DNA of 64,000 nucleotides from Flammulina velutipes (Eukaryota > Basidiomycota > Agaricomycetes > Agaricales > Physalacriaceae): assembly GCA_011800155.1 (NCBI GenBank), contig CM022374.1:1-64000 (forward strand), written 5' to 3'. How positions within the stretch are numbered: position 1 is the stretch's first letter; each line of letters opens with the position of its first letter. Both the position numbers and the translations under genes were made by a program. The notes beneath the pieces were generated by a model that did no database searches, was not told where the DNA came from, and saw only the letters and a program-made list of their open reading frames with translations. Below are positions 42,343 through 53,391 of the stretch, piece by piece.

Positions 42343-43663
42343 AGGATGACCAAGAATGAATGGATAACCCAGAATACAGGACCGAGCAATAATCCCATTA
42401 GGTTGGTCCAAATCTACAAAAGCCTCCGAGTCAGAATCGAGAATATGGATACCGACGGTAATAGACTCACGCCAACGGCAAGGATAAGCACGTTGATGTA
42501 TCTCATGGAATCAACATGTTTGCTGAGTATCGGGTAATCGAGGACCTCCGCCAAGTTCCGATAGTTCGCCAGGACCTTGCACAGCACGACCATGTTCGCA
42601 ATATACGTCTGCTTTCCAAATACTGGTGTAAGATCCGGTATTCCCAGTCTTTTGTGTAGATCATCGATTGGCGCCTTCGGCTCCGGTTTGTGTGTCTGTT
42701 CCTTGGTGGAAAGCCAGATCTCTCGGAGGTAGAGGCTAGAAAAATAGACAAGGAAAGACAACGGCACAATCGATAGATTCACCCATAGCCCTTCCATGGC
42801 CCAACCACTCCTCCACTGCCTATAACACCATCTAGCCGCCAGTCCGGGAGTGTCAATGGTACTGTTTCCGCGCAACGATGGATAGTAGCTCAGCCCGTCA
42901 GCGCTACCAAAGCTTTCGTTGCACTCTGACAAAAGAAGTTCCTTGATAAATGTCCGTTAGAGTAATAGGGGTAGTTAATAGTATGTGGCGCACCCGGTGG
43001 CCCCAGGACAAGTTGAAATCCATGACGTCTTCCACTATAATGCCAGGGACGATGACGATTATGGAGCTCAAGGCGAGTATGAAGGTATACAATCCTCTAT
43101 AGAACAACCCGCAGTATCCTGCTAGCTACGCTCCGACTCGTTTTAGAATCCGGAATTGAAAAGGTAGATGGACGCGTACTGTGATACCGAAAAGGAACCC
43201 TCTGATAAAAAACTTCTTGATGATGTAAGCCCTGATAGTACGATGTACATCGTCTCGCAAGTCCGTCAAGTCTCCTATACCATAAAAGAACGACGCGACC
43301 ACCCAGAAATGCGGCACCAATGAGGCCTCGACAATCCAATTTCCGGGGTCAGACTTTCGAATGATATCGATGACAGATTTCATGTTCATGGTAGAAAGAA
43401 AGGTGGATGCGAGATCTCGATCATAAGCAGTTCCCGATATGGGTGAATTTGATCGACGGCGCCACAGTAGTATGATTTCTGGACGCGAGATACTTTAAGA
43501 GCGGACTTGACAGCTGTCGCTGTCTGTCCATCAGACTGATGGTTACGATACGACGGAGTGTAACTCTCATAAACTTGCGCCACACAGCATTGTTGCATTC
43601 CAGAACCGTAACAAGCCGGAGAATATCGACACTTCCGATGAGAACACTCCAGAACAAAAACAA
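42343..43663 (-). pseudogene. Multi-pass membrane protein gene interrupted by the transposon (5' part)
   Basis: Minus-strand exon-like frames with hydrophobic segments: LVPHFWVVASFFYGIG (about 43.3 kb), FILALSSIIVIVPGIIV (about 43.07 kb), LSIVPLSFLVYFSSLYL (about 42.75 kb) and YINVLILAVG. The last joins through a GTGAGT...TTTTGTAG intron (42470-42414) to an exon encoding LLLGPVFWVIHSFLVIL that stops exactly at the transposon boundary (42343). At least four membrane spans. Family not recognised. The first exon is uncertain. Confidence 0.5.
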
Positions 43664-43678
43664 TCCTATTCTTTGTAA

Positions 43679-44197
43679 CTAATAGCCCCCAGGACTGTCT
43701 TCCTCTGGTTCAGACGTTTCTTTTTCAGATTCCTCCTCCATTTCGATAATGACCCACAACTGCTTATCCTTGTCCTGCCCAGACGCGAGAAATTTCCCCA
43801 TCTAGAAGATCTCAATGAGAAATGTACCATAGCATGAACAAAGAGACCCACAATTTTCGCCTCATTCACTAGCGACTCATAGTCTTCCTCCTGTACCTTT
43901 ATCGCCGTCGCTGGTTCCCAGAATTTATACTGACCTACCCATTCAGCTTTATATTTAATAACATTCGGCCAGTCGGACGACATTTCTTTCCCGAGCTCGA
44001 TTGTCGTTATTGGGGAGGGTGGGTACTTAAAGAGCTCGATTTCGTTTGACCCGCGCGGTGTGTAGGAATTCGGGCTGTATGGTGGCGGTGAGCGTAGTAT
44101 AGAACGTTAGAAGAAGGACTTACTACGCGCTAACGAGCAACGCAGGTATCAGTAAAGCAACACAGGAGAATCGGAGAGAAGATGAGAAGAAATGCAT
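43679..44197 (-). CDS. Small secreted protein (139 residues)
   Basis: Exons 44197-44124, 44074-43852, 43801-43679 (GTAAGT and GTGGGT donors, introns 49 and 50 nt). A hydrophobic N-terminus (FSCVALLIPALLVSA) gives a signal peptide cleaved about residue 24. The mature part begins YPNSYTPRG, contains a WVGQYKFWEPATAI stretch and ends in a very acidic tail (EMEEESEKETSEPEED). No cysteine in the mature protein and no known domain. The second intron was chosen over read-through because the alternative would give a basic tail running into the next gene. Confidence 0.6.
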
Positions 44198-44399
44198 AGT
44201 AGTGAGGAATGAGAAGGAATTCCGCTGTTTATAATCGCGAAAGAATGCAGTGTGTCGGCCGTCGACATGTGTTGAAACGCAGTTGAAAAGCAACGAGTAG
44301 ACAGAGATACGAGGCAAGCAAAAGCCTAATAAGCGCGTACTGTCCATGACATTACACCCGTCTTTCCGCTCTTGAGATGAAAAATTTGGCGGCAAGACG

Positions 44400-45189
44400 A
44401 CGATAGGCCATATTCATCATCACAGAATCATAGCCAGAAGCGTATATGCAGGCTGGGGACTATGTGCGGCCCGACGCGTCCTTCAGTCGGATGAAACGCG
44501 TTGGGCGGCAGATACGAAAATGGACAGCCGAGGGATTTTATCGCTATTCACTGTGGATGGGTACGTTTTGCCTAAATTACTCTGATTAACGGAATGCGTT
44601 AGGTAAGAAGTTTGCACGCACCAGATGTCTATACGATCCCCCACGCCTGGATAGTGAGTGAGATACACGTTGATGATGGCAAGTAGCAGGAAAGAATTGC
44701 CTGCCATGAAGCCATCATCATTTTCTTCCTTCTCTACTCCCATCATCTGCAACAATTCTGGCAACCCTCACGCTCGCGTCTAACTCGCTCAAATACTGAT
44801 CTCAAAGTGTCTCTAGGTCCCTCTCTGTATATTCTTGATCCTTCCATAACGAAGCCGAGACGACTGAAAGACAAAGAGATCGAGACGAGACCTGTGCGTT
44901 GCCCTGGCGTCATCCCGCATGTATCGCAAACAACTGACTTCCGCCATAGGATATACGAGTCTGTGATCTACCCAGTTACTCCTGCCTCCTCCCCCTCCAT
45001 TCGCACCCAAATTTTCTCGGTGCAGCCTGAGCAAGTCGAGCTCTCGCACGTCTACCAAAGAGAGGGATGCGACTCTTCCCATGAAGCGCGTCATCTTCTC
45101 CTCTTTCGCGCCCTCTTTCGCTGGCAAGAACATGACGCGTTTCATTCTTACGAAGACTGGCTTGGACGTTAATTATTCATTATCGTCCT
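44400..45189. other. Region without a supported gene
   Basis: A short minus-strand frame at 44483-44764 (MMGVEKEEND, then a hydrophobic LLLAIINVYL) with a possible GTGCGT...TTTAG intron could encode a peptide of about 56 residues. Evidence is too weak for a gene call. The rest shows no feature. Confidence 0.3.
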
Positions 45190-46200
45190 CCTTTGTTCGC
45201 ATACGCGTCGCGGCACGAACGAACGCCGCCTCCTTCAAGATATGATATAAGGATCCCGTCATCGTGCACGGGGATACGTTCTCCTCCAATGTCCGTATTG
45301 GAGCCTCATCCACCTCGTTGGGGAGTGGAATCGTCGCTTACGGACTCCGGGAGGGAAGTCACCTGGTCGACACAAGTTCGTGACAACTATCAGCATTTCG
45401 CCTCAAATCTCGGCATATCAACGTTATCCGTTCCCTTGTGCGCAACCCGACGACCATCAACTCGTTCTGGGCGCGTCAGAGCAGGACGATCTCGCCATCG
45501 CGGAGCCTAATCGTTGGGAAAGGAGTGGGATAGTGAGAAGGCGATAGCGGATGGAAGCGGACGTGAGCGTCATTCCAACGATATCTATCGCCGGTACACC
45601 TACCGAAGCGGAAAGTAGTGACGCATCGGTTAGTGCGTCTGTTTCGAAAATGAGATGAGAGGCTTATCGCTCAAGATATAGTTCATATCACAGCCCGTAG
45701 AGAGCTTGAAGAGATAGCACTCACAATGCGACGGAATGGGCACCAACTTCACACTTGGCCAAAGTCCTGGTAGCTATTTATCCTCGATGTGGCGAAGAAA
45801 TACCTTTGGACCCGTTGGCTTTCAAAGGACGATGTGTCGAAGAGCGCCTCCTGCCATCCGATCGCAAGATCATCGCATTTCACTCTACTTACTCGATGTC
45901 TTCGGATGAGGACGAGGATTTACCTTTACCGCCTGGACTTCATGCATCCCTTCGACTACGACTCTAAGGCAAAGGTGGACATCGTCACGTCTGAGCCTCG
46001 TCATACGTTGCTGGGGTCGTCAAGGAATTTGACCTGGCGCAATGAGAGCATCGCATCGTCGACAAGGAACCTAGGAGCTGGGCGCGAACTTGGCGACATC
46101 ATTGTGCAGAATCGCGTGGCTGGAGGTCTTGAGGAGGCACTGCAGATGTATGTGGGACAAGGAGCTCGTTTAGTAGGCCCTGTCAGATCGTCGTGCTAGG
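45190..46200 (+). pseudogene. Remnant of gene family 'Y', third copy
   Basis: Contains PTTINSFWARQ (about 45.45 kb), EKAIADGSGR with the overlapping-frame segment DVSVIPTISIAGTPTEAESSD (about 45.55 kb), matching TTINSSWAR and APALSIASTRDEV of the copies at 17 and 30 kb, in the same order but in shifted frames. Downstream a SSDEDEDLPLPPG and a RELGDIIVQNRVAGGLEEAL segment follow. It shows that the Y family is not confined to the inverted repeat. Not intact. Confidence 0.45.
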
Positions 46201-46599
46201 GATTGTCACTAATATCTATCTTCTTTAGGCGAACCTTTTGTTCGCGGATGGGCACAACAGAGGAGAGATACCGGTGGTGGATAATGCCGCGAGATCATGG
46301 GTGGGTCTCCCATTTTGCATGTTATTATATCACATATCGTCAATTCAAGGAATGGAATCGTCAAGTGTCAGAACGGTAGTGGACGGTTTCGATCAAAAAA
46401 CATTGATGTAGCACGAGGTTGTAAGCAACCTCCCTTCCAACCACCACGACCACCACCGCACGACGAGTACGGGTGAATGTTTGCATCGGCCGGGCATACC
46501 GCGTGGATGATGGAAAGTCATCGCGGATAGCCTGCAGATAGGAGGTCCGACAGACGACGTAACCCTGCCCAGTGCCCTTGCCTTTTACCACCACCGACC

Positions 46600-47607
46600 A
46601 TGGCTCACGCTCACCAACTCCCGACTCCGGAATCGACCTACTACTACCCGGGCATGAGTACGACGACGGCACAACCACGCGCCTGCCAGGGCTCTGTGCC
46701 ACCACCTTCTTTGAACGAATCGTCTTGCTTGACGACCGTAGAGTACCCGACACCCCCTACATCGGCGCAAGCTGCCAGAAAGGAGTTGGAAGCGCGAAGG
46801 CTACCACCGATACCTCAGCTTGGTGCGTCCAACGTACATCCATTTGACTTGCAGAGACTAACCAAAACCAAAGATGTTGATACGAGCTGGGTATGCGACA
46901 TGATCTGCCATCTCTGGTTTGCTACGTCGTCCTACACTCCATCCCCGTCCTTTCATTCTTTCCTGCACAAAATTCTTTCAGCGACCCAGGTCTCATCCCA
47001 AAGCATCCTCCTCGCGATGTACTACATCCGCCTCCTCAAAGCCACGAATCCCTCCTCTCCTCCTCCACAACCAGGCAGCGAGTCCCGCATAGCCGTCGCA
47101 GCGCTCATGGCTTCCAACAAGTACCTCGAAGACCACACCTACACGAACAAGACATGGGCCGATGTCTCTGGAATCCGCCCAGTCGAAATCGAGACAATGG
47201 AGCGCGAGCTTCTCAGCGGTGTTGGATGGAGATTACACGTCGACGAGCACACTTGGAAGGCCTGGGTGCGCTGGGTGGGTGATTGGCGCATGCACAAAAA
47301 GCGCAAGGCGGAAAATTCTCGTTCGTATCGCAGGCTGCCCCGTCTGGATATACCACCTTCGCTGGTACACGCCACGTCGCCTCTTTCATTACGGCCGTAC
47401 TCGCACGTATCACCCCTTTCATCACACCCATACGCCCACGCCTCGCCTCACCGTCGCGCCTCCTCGTATGCTACACCACCATCGTCCGCTACCAGATCCA
47501 GACGACGACTCTCACCCCCATACACTTACGCACATCAACATCGTTCCACTCGCCCTTCTTCTACCTACTCTTCTCCTTTGCACATCCAAACCTCTCACCC
47601 CTACTAA
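46600..47607 (+). CDS. Pcl/Pho80-type cyclin
   Basis: Single exon, 335 residues. The N-terminal 75 residues are Pro/Ser/Thr-rich. A cyclin-box region follows (about residues 85-225) with VCDMICHLWF, FLHKILSATQVSSQSILLAMYYIRLL and the typical block ALMASNKYLEDHTYTNKTWADVSG...ETMERELLSGVGWRL, as in the Pcl1/2 cyclins that activate Pho85-type kinases. The C-terminus is a low-complexity Ser/Pro/His/Tyr tail with basic clusters. Likely a regulatory subunit linking the cell cycle or nutrient state to kinase activity. The start is supported by a good ACCATGG context. Confidence 0.88.
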   Translation: MAHAHQLPTPESTYYYPGMSTTTAQPRACQGSVPPPSLNESSCLTTVEYPTPPTSAQAARKELEARRLPPIPQLGASNVHPFDLQRLTKTKDVDTSWVCDMICHLWFATSSYTPSPSFHSFLHKILSATQVSSQSILLAMYYIRLLKATNPSSPPPQPGSESRIAVAALMASNKYLEDHTYTNKTWADVSGIRPVEIETMERELLSGVGWRLHVDEHTWKAWVRWVGDWRMHKKRKAENSRSYRRLPRLDIPPSLVHATSPLSLRPYSHVSPLSSHPYAHASPHRRASSYATPPSSATRSRRRLSPPYTYAHQHRSTRPSSTYSSPLHIQTSHPY

Positions 47608-48119
47608 TAGCAATACACTGGACCAATTTCTTCCGCTGCATATCATTCTCGCATACCATTACACTCCACATTCTATACATCACATAATTATTGTAATTAT
47701 CTTTTGTATTCACTGTCCTCATTCTTCCACTCTTCGACTGACTCGCTCAAAGCTCTCTCCATTCGCTATCCTCGATCCCCGACTCTTGTTCTTTCTTTGC
47801 TCTCCAACTGACTCGCTTCAAGTTCTTCGGTGATGGACTGCTGCCATTCTCCCATCTCCGAGTCGACCATCACTGCGACGCCTTGTGTAGCATGCGTAAA
47901 AACGTATTGTCGCTGCAGATCCTGACTTGCCGTGAACACGCACGACCTTTGTACTCGAAGGTGAAGCCAAATCTCATAATTCAGTCGTTTGCTTACGTTC
48001 GTTACACAGTGTTGGATTTCTTCTTCTCCAAACTCATTCGTTCGACTACTATGTCGTGTACATATTCACATCGGATATCATCATGTCATAAATAATCCTC
48101 AACAATTTCTCCCTTTCAA
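47608..48119. other. Intergenic, CT-rich, between convergent genes
   Basis: 3' flanks of the cyclin gene (plus) and the proline-rich gene (minus). Pyrimidine-rich with two related GACTCGCTCAAAG / GACTCGCTTCAAG words near 47740 and 47810. No coding sequence. Confidence 0.5.
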
Positions 48120-48867
48120 TCAACGGCGATGATCCCTCGCCCTGCTATCCAACTTCCTCTGCGCCTCCTGCTTCGCCATCTCGGGGTATGGTATCACGCC
48201 CGACAATAACCTAGTCGGGACGGGCTGCGGCGGCGTCTCCGGAAATGGCAACGGTCCCCTCGGTGGTTGAGCAATGCCACGTTGACGAGCAGCAGCATTC
48301 ACGCGTCTGGCTACTTCCTCATGCTCCGGGGGAAAGCGCGGGGGCGCCTGCGTACTCTGGAAACGCTGTTGGAGTGTCGGAGGATGCATGGACATTGTGG
48401 GCGCTCTGGTCTGAGCGTGAGCATGAGACGGGGGTCGGGCGTTAGCTTGAGGATGTGTGGGCATTGCAGGGCCTCTGTTCTGGGTATGACCGGGAGGAGG
48501 AGCGTGAGACGGGGCTCGGACGGTAGCCTGAGGCTGAGGATGGAGGGAAACACGGTTGGGCGGCATGCCAGCTTGAGTGCTCGGGGCGATCATGTCTTGA
48601 GAGTGGAGCGTCGGGAGCGAGGAGGCTCCATGTTGAGGATACGGTATGTCGGGCGGCACGCCAGGGCGCCATGCATATTGGGTGGGCTGGGATGAAGATC
48701 AGTTGTGGTAAAATATTGTAGTATTGATCACTTACTTCGCTGATGGCACCTATAGGCTGAGGTTCGACAGTGAAACACGTGACTGAGGAGTGTGCATCGG
48801 GAGGGATGCCATGCCGGGGGTTGGTATAGGTTGGATTCTGTACGGTCTTGAAGTGGCGGGGAGGCAT
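48120..48867 (-). CDS. Proline-rich disordered protein, member 1 of a three-gene family
   Basis: Exon 1 48867-48736 and exon 2 48686-48120 (GTAAGT, 49-nt intron) give 232 residues. Composition is dominated by Pro, His, Gln, Ala and Arg. Repeated motifs: RPPSHA(P/H)/RAPSHAP and QTRAPTM/QNRGPAM. Conserved block with member 2: LQQRFQSTQAPPRFPPEHEE followed by VARRVNAAA, and PETPPQPVPTRLLSG. No folded domain expected except perhaps the helical RRVNAAARQRG segment. TATA box ATATATATCGCG about 45 nt upstream. It is head-to-head with member 2. Confidence 0.78.
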
Positions 48868-48909
48868 TGGAGGTAGATGGGGGCTTGATGAAGCTGAAGG
48901 CAGGCTTGA

Positions 48910-48923
48910 CGCGATATATATAT
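48910..48923 (-). promoter_or_regulatory. TATA box of proline-rich member 1
   Basis: CATATATATATCGC on the minus strand, about 45 nt upstream of the ATG. The same word with the same following bases (CGCGTCAA) stands upstream of member 2, showing that the two promoters are duplicated. Confidence 0.6.
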
Positions 48924-49542
48924 GATTTCTTTTGAAACAGAGCACAATGGTGAGGATGTACAATGAGAGGGTATCACTGGTCTTGCATGCCATCGCTAAT
49001 AATGGATGGCATTATCGTGAACAAGGAACCACCATTACCATCCCAAGTAAAATCTCCTTGCCTCGGAGGAAAGGGCGCAGTAGTTATGTAATGGTGTAAA
49101 ATAATATCTACTCACACATTACAATGGTTGAATCATCCATTGTATCCCCTCCACTCAATATCACGCCCCGCCAATCTCCGCTTCGCCAATGCCACATCAT
49201 TGTCGATACTGCATCCTTCAAGTCCCTAACACAAGTCGTAATGCCGATCAATCTGGTGAATATCAAAAACGGGGATTCATGTAGTAGTGGTCAAGAGCCT
49301 GCTGGGTGGATCTCCTCGTGCTGTGGCGTCTCGGGCACAATGTATGATTTAGCCGTTGTGACGATGTGTGCAAAAATATGATTGTGCACAATGAATCAGC
49401 GCTCTTGTGTCGATCGGGCCAAGAAATAGACTAGGTATGGTAGAGGCTTTGTTCACCCGTCAATCAAACACAAAAAAGATTAGCAACACATTCTCATTGT
49501 ACACTACACACATGCCCACCCTCTCCTTTGTTCCAAAAAAGC
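48924..49542. other. Divergent intergenic region of proline-rich members 1 and 2
   Basis: Shared promoter space of about 0.6 kb. AATGGATGGCATT (about 49001) and a mirrored AATGGTTGAATCATCCATTG (about 49122) form imperfect inverted elements. The right half matches the promoter of member 3 (about 50930-51075), including AGGCTTTGTTC and TTGTACA words. No gene. Confidence 0.5.
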
Positions 49543-49592
49543 ATATATATATCGCGTCAACCTGACCTTAACCTCCATCCAACCGTCCCAAA

Positions 49593-50469
49593 ATGCCCCG
49601 CCCCAAATCAACTCACAAAGCTCCCTCAGCTTCGCCATGGTCCGTTGAGCTAAACCACGCCGATCGCACATTCGTCCTCACTCGCGTTACACCTCAAGAT
49701 GAACCCATCCAAGTACGTGATACCCTTCAATCCCACATGACTTCAACGCTGATATACACCGATCCAGTACGTCCAACCCCCCGCTAATCCTCCACCGCAA
49801 TACAACAACTATCCTCAATCGGGGACCCATGGCGCCCCACCCCCAAGACAGCATCCCCCGGGGTTCCAAGCTGGTATGCCCCATCCTCCGGGATTTCAAG
49901 CTACCACGACACTTCCCCCTGGCTTTCAGGCTGGCACGCCCCGTCCACCGGTATCTCAAGGTAGCATGTCACATCCCCCGGGATTTCAAGCTGGCACGCC
50001 ACGCCCTCCCGCTCCCCTTCATCCTCAGGCTCAAAGCGCTCGACCCCCGTCTCACGCTCCTCCTCCCCAGAACACTGGATCCCCCGCGACCCACCCATAT
50101 CATCAGGCTCAGAACGCTCAAGTCGTCCGACTCCCATCTCACGCTCACGCTCCTCCTCCTCAACATCAAAACAGAGCCCCCACAACGACCATGCATCCCC
50201 CCAATCTGCAGCAGCGTTTTCAGAGCACGCAGGCGCCTCCACGATTCCCCCCGGAGCACGAGGAAGTAGCCAGACGAGTTAACGCTGCTGCTCATCAACG
50301 TGGCGTTATTCCACCATCGATATCGAGGGCACAGTTGCCGTATCCCGAGACGCCGCCACAGCCAATCCCGACTAGGTTGTTGTCTGGCGGGATACCGTAC
50401 CCCGAGACGGCAAGGCAGGACGCGCAGAGGGAGTTGGATAGGTTGAGGGGGAGGGATCAGCGTCGTTGA
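49593..50469 (+). CDS. Proline-rich disordered protein, member 2, with PPGFQAG repeats
   Basis: Exon 1 49593-49712 and exon 2 49768-50469 (GTACGT, 55-nt intron), 273 residues. The first exon encodes a folded-looking stretch (WSVELNHADRTFVLTRV). Exon 2 begins with four to five copies of a roughly 10-18 residue unit around HPPGFQAG (about residues 62-115), then the same PSHA and QNRAPT motifs and C-terminal blocks as member 1. Member 1 lacks the PPGFQAG array, so this was gained by internal tandem expansion. TATA box at 49544-49553. Function unknown. Confidence 0.8.
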
Positions 50470-51066
50470 TTGAAGGGGATGATTTCAAGGATTGAAACGA
50501 ACGTTAGTTATGACATGATGATATCAGCTGTGAATGTATATACGACATAGTAGTCGTATGAATGACTTTGGAGAATAAACTTGAAGGATCGAATTGTTTG
50601 ATTACATCCTCTATGAATATATACGCGTCGTCTGCGTTGAGAAATGTCGGTCTGCAGCATCGATAGATCCTCAATATGCGTAGACCGGATCGAAGTGGAA
50701 AGGTTCAGTCCGTCTTGAGGAAACAGGTAACGATTTGATTGCGCAAAGTGTGGCGTTGATAATTAGGCAGCAGTTACCCACGCTCACTCTCTGTCTGTTG
50801 CCCTTTCACTCCCTTGATTACCAATACGGAACGAAGAGGCAAGAGGTTATTCAAGCATTCGCGAGGCGGGAAATGATTACCACTGGAGAGGATGCATCAT
50901 GCAATGTATGTATGATTCAGCCGTTGGATTTGCGCACAACGAACCAGTGTCGCTTTCTTTCCCGATCGGGTGAATAAATACTATGAACCGAGAGGCTTTG
51001 TTCGCCGAAAAGATATTCTTATTGTACAGCCCATGTAATAATTTTCTTTGTTCCTCCCGAAAAGAG
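50470..51066. other. Promoter region of proline-rich member 3
   Basis: 3' flank of member 2, then DNA homologous to the member 2 promoter (AGGCTTTGTTCGCC, TTCTTATTGTACA, TTTGTTCC) ending in a TATATATA box at 51067-51074. No gene seen. Confidence 0.5.
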
Positions 51067-51123
51067 TATATATAGCGGTCCAACATGACTTCCACTTCAT
51101 CCAATCCCCAGCTACATACTTCA

Positions 51124-51720
51124 ATGTCGCACCACACTCAGAGAATCCCTGAAAGTGCTCGTCCCTCTACCACCACCTCTCGTGTCGAACACACGGCTGA
51201 ACTGGGGTGTGTGAGCGATCCGAGCAAAGTCATAGATCAAGATCACACTATCTCGTCCCAGCATGCCCAAGCCCCATCGCGCTCTACTACATCCGCTACT
51301 CTTGGACCGCAGTCCAACTCTCAGCCTTCTCTCCACCCTCAAGAACGTATCCCCCAGGATGGCACGCCATCCAATCGCGTTCTCCATCCTCAGGCTGCCT
51401 CTCAGGACGCCGAAGCCTTACGTGCTGCGGCTCGGAAGAGATTTCAATGTACGCCACCGACCCCGCGCCTTACCCCCGAGGAGAAGGCCAAACGCTTGCA
51501 TCGCTATTATAAGCAGCGTGCGCTTGATAACGCACTGTTACCGAAGAGGACTCAGATGCACCTCGAATTGTTGGAGGATCCCACTGGGTTATCGGACCCA
51601 AATGCGATCTGGATAAGGAAAGGGGAGTTGGAGGAGTTGCAGCCGATGTATAGGATAACGTTCAAGCGTGAGGATGAGAAGTGTGAAAGGTCTGAGCAGG
51701 GTAGCACTAAGCGTCCTTGA
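51124..51720 (+). CDS. Proline-rich disordered protein, member 3 (divergent)
   Basis: Single exon, 198 residues from the MSHHTQ methionine. An ATG at 51085 is in frame but lies only 11 nt after the TATA box, and aligns with leader sequence of member 2, so I reject it as the start. The family link rests on RFQCTPPTPRLTPEEK (versus RFQSTQAPPRFPPEHE) followed by a basic helix, and on the homologous promoter. It differs by a C-terminal extension (LELLEDPTGLSDPNAIW, then YRITFKRED) that looks folded. Function unknown. Confidence 0.72.
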   Translation: MSHHTQRIPESARPSTTTSRVEHTAELGCVSDPSKVIDQDHTISSQHAQAPSRSTTSATLGPQSNSQPSLHPQERIPQDGTPSNRVLHPQAASQDAEALRAAARKRFQCTPPTPRLTPEEKAKRLHRYYKQRALDNALLPKRTQMHLELLEDPTGLSDPNAIWIRKGELEELQPMYRITFKREDEKCERSEQGSTKRP

Positions 51721-52107
51721 AGGACGAGGGGAAGATGGCTGGAAAAAAGTGATGACATGATCATATCCAATGTGAATATGTAAACGACATAGCAGTCGAA
51801 CGAATAACTTTAACGATATGGCTTCAATTCCATATGTCGTGCGCTGTGGCTGCTTCGAGTAAAAAGGTAGTGTCATGTGGTAGAGCTATGATTGCACAAG
51901 AGATCGGTCGAATGTGGCGTATCTGATTACTAAGCACCTGCCGGCGGTTTGTACATGATTGGGAGGATCGACGTTTGCTTACTCTGTCTCTCTGTTTGTT
52001 ACCACCACCACCTCGATTACTCTCGCCCGCTTCACTGCCATTCTTTTATCTCTGTACATTATCTGAAGCAGCATATTGTAGCGGATCTATCGAAACGCAG
52101 ACGAACG
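51721..52107. other. Intergenic
   Basis: 3' flank of member 3 and leader of the membrane-protein gene. TTACCACCACCACC and pyrimidine-rich runs near 51990-52050 precede the ATG. No additional gene. Confidence 0.4.
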
Positions 52108-53391
52108 ATGGCAGACGGCCCCGACTCGCCAATGGAAGATTACACTGCGCCACCTAATGGCTCTCCTCCTTCCACCAGCACTGATTCCACCGTTCTCATA
52201 CCGCCACCTTCATTCCCGACGGAAGGAATAACGTCGGTCCTCTCGCACGATCCACCACCGCCATATCCCACTCCAGGCCGTTCTCGTCGTCCTCGCGGTC
52301 CTCGACGCAGCCTTGGGCACCACCAACAGCTTTCCTCGGGCGATTCGATGGACGCTTCGGAGACGACGACTTTGCTGTCCCCACCACGACAAGGCCCAGG
52401 TCCAGGTCCACGGCCCAGATCCAACTCGAACGGTAGCCTCTGGTCCAATATCTCGGGCTCGCCGTCGTTGGCCCATACGATGTACACCTTCTTTGACGGG
52501 AACGAGGACGACGAGGACGGAGCCAGTGTTAGGTGCAACGCCCTCTATTCGCCAGTCCTACGTCGTCGGTCAAGCGACGACGACCAGGTACCTACGACGC
52601 GGGATAGCGAGCCTGTGGATGTACGTGTCGAGGGAAGGGAGAGCAAGTGGCGGGCGTACTGGCGTCCAGTGACGAAGAAGACGTATTACGCGTCGGTCGT
52701 CCATCTCATGCTCGTCAACTTTCCGATGGCGCTATTCACCTGGATAGCATTGTTCGTTTTCACCTTGGTGCGTTATCCTCCACTCCTCCTTATCGTCGTC
52801 TCACCTCTTCTCCAGCTCGGAACGACTCTATTAATGGTCCTTCCGCTCGGATTATTACTCTGCTTTATCGATTTACTATGTGCTAGGCTGTTGACCAGAT
52901 TCGAGGTACGCCCATTCCCTTCCCCTCATTCGTTGACTCATCTCCCTCCCAGCTCTACCTCCAGATAACATTCCACTTCCCCCACGCCGTAATCAGACGC
53001 AAACCTGTCATTTTTACCAGACGCCGTCCATCTCCTTCCCGAGACGAAGAATCACCCCTCCTCCGCGATGAAAACCTTCTCCTGGACGAAACGTCCTTCT
53101 ACAAAAACTCTTACGCCATGGTAATCCTTTCCTTTTGACTCGTTCTCGTCACCCAACTAACGCCTTTGTTAGTTCACCGACCCGACGTCATATACATCGT
53201 TGTTCTACTTTCTCGTCATCAAGCCTCCAATCGCGTTGTCTTTTACGCTCATATCCCTAATCGTCATATTACCGTTGATGGTGAGCATCGTGGGCGCGCC
53301 TCTCGGACTGCGGATGGGTCGGCGTTTGGGTCTATGGCAGGCAAGGGTGGCTATTGAAGGCCTTGCGACACCCCGCGATGAACAGAGTTAA
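52108..53391 (+). CDS. Membrane protein with disordered N-terminus (sensor-like fold, tentative)
   Basis: Exons 52108-52905, 52953-53120, 53173-53391; 394 residues. The first about 165 residues are Pro/Ser/Arg-rich with an ETTTLLSPP motif. Then YWRPVTKKTYYASVVHLMLVNFP leads into hydrophobic spans LFTWIALFVFTL, LLLIVVSPLLQLGTTLLMVLPLGLLLCFIDLL, a cytosolic linker (RRRPSPSRDEESPLL), and a final pair around LSFTLISLIVILPLM. The YWRP...Y..L.HL...NFP layout recalls putative-sensor-type membrane domains; this is a resemblance only. The terminal exon is duplicated at 53950-54156. Confidence 0.8.

Noticed and set aside
37463..42350. Target-site duplication of the long-TIR transposon
   Set aside because: The 8-bp flanks do not match in direct orientation; no duplication can be claimed.
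51085..51123. Upstream in-frame ATG for proline-rich member 3
   Set aside because: Only 11 nt after the TATA box and aligned with untranslated leader of member 2.
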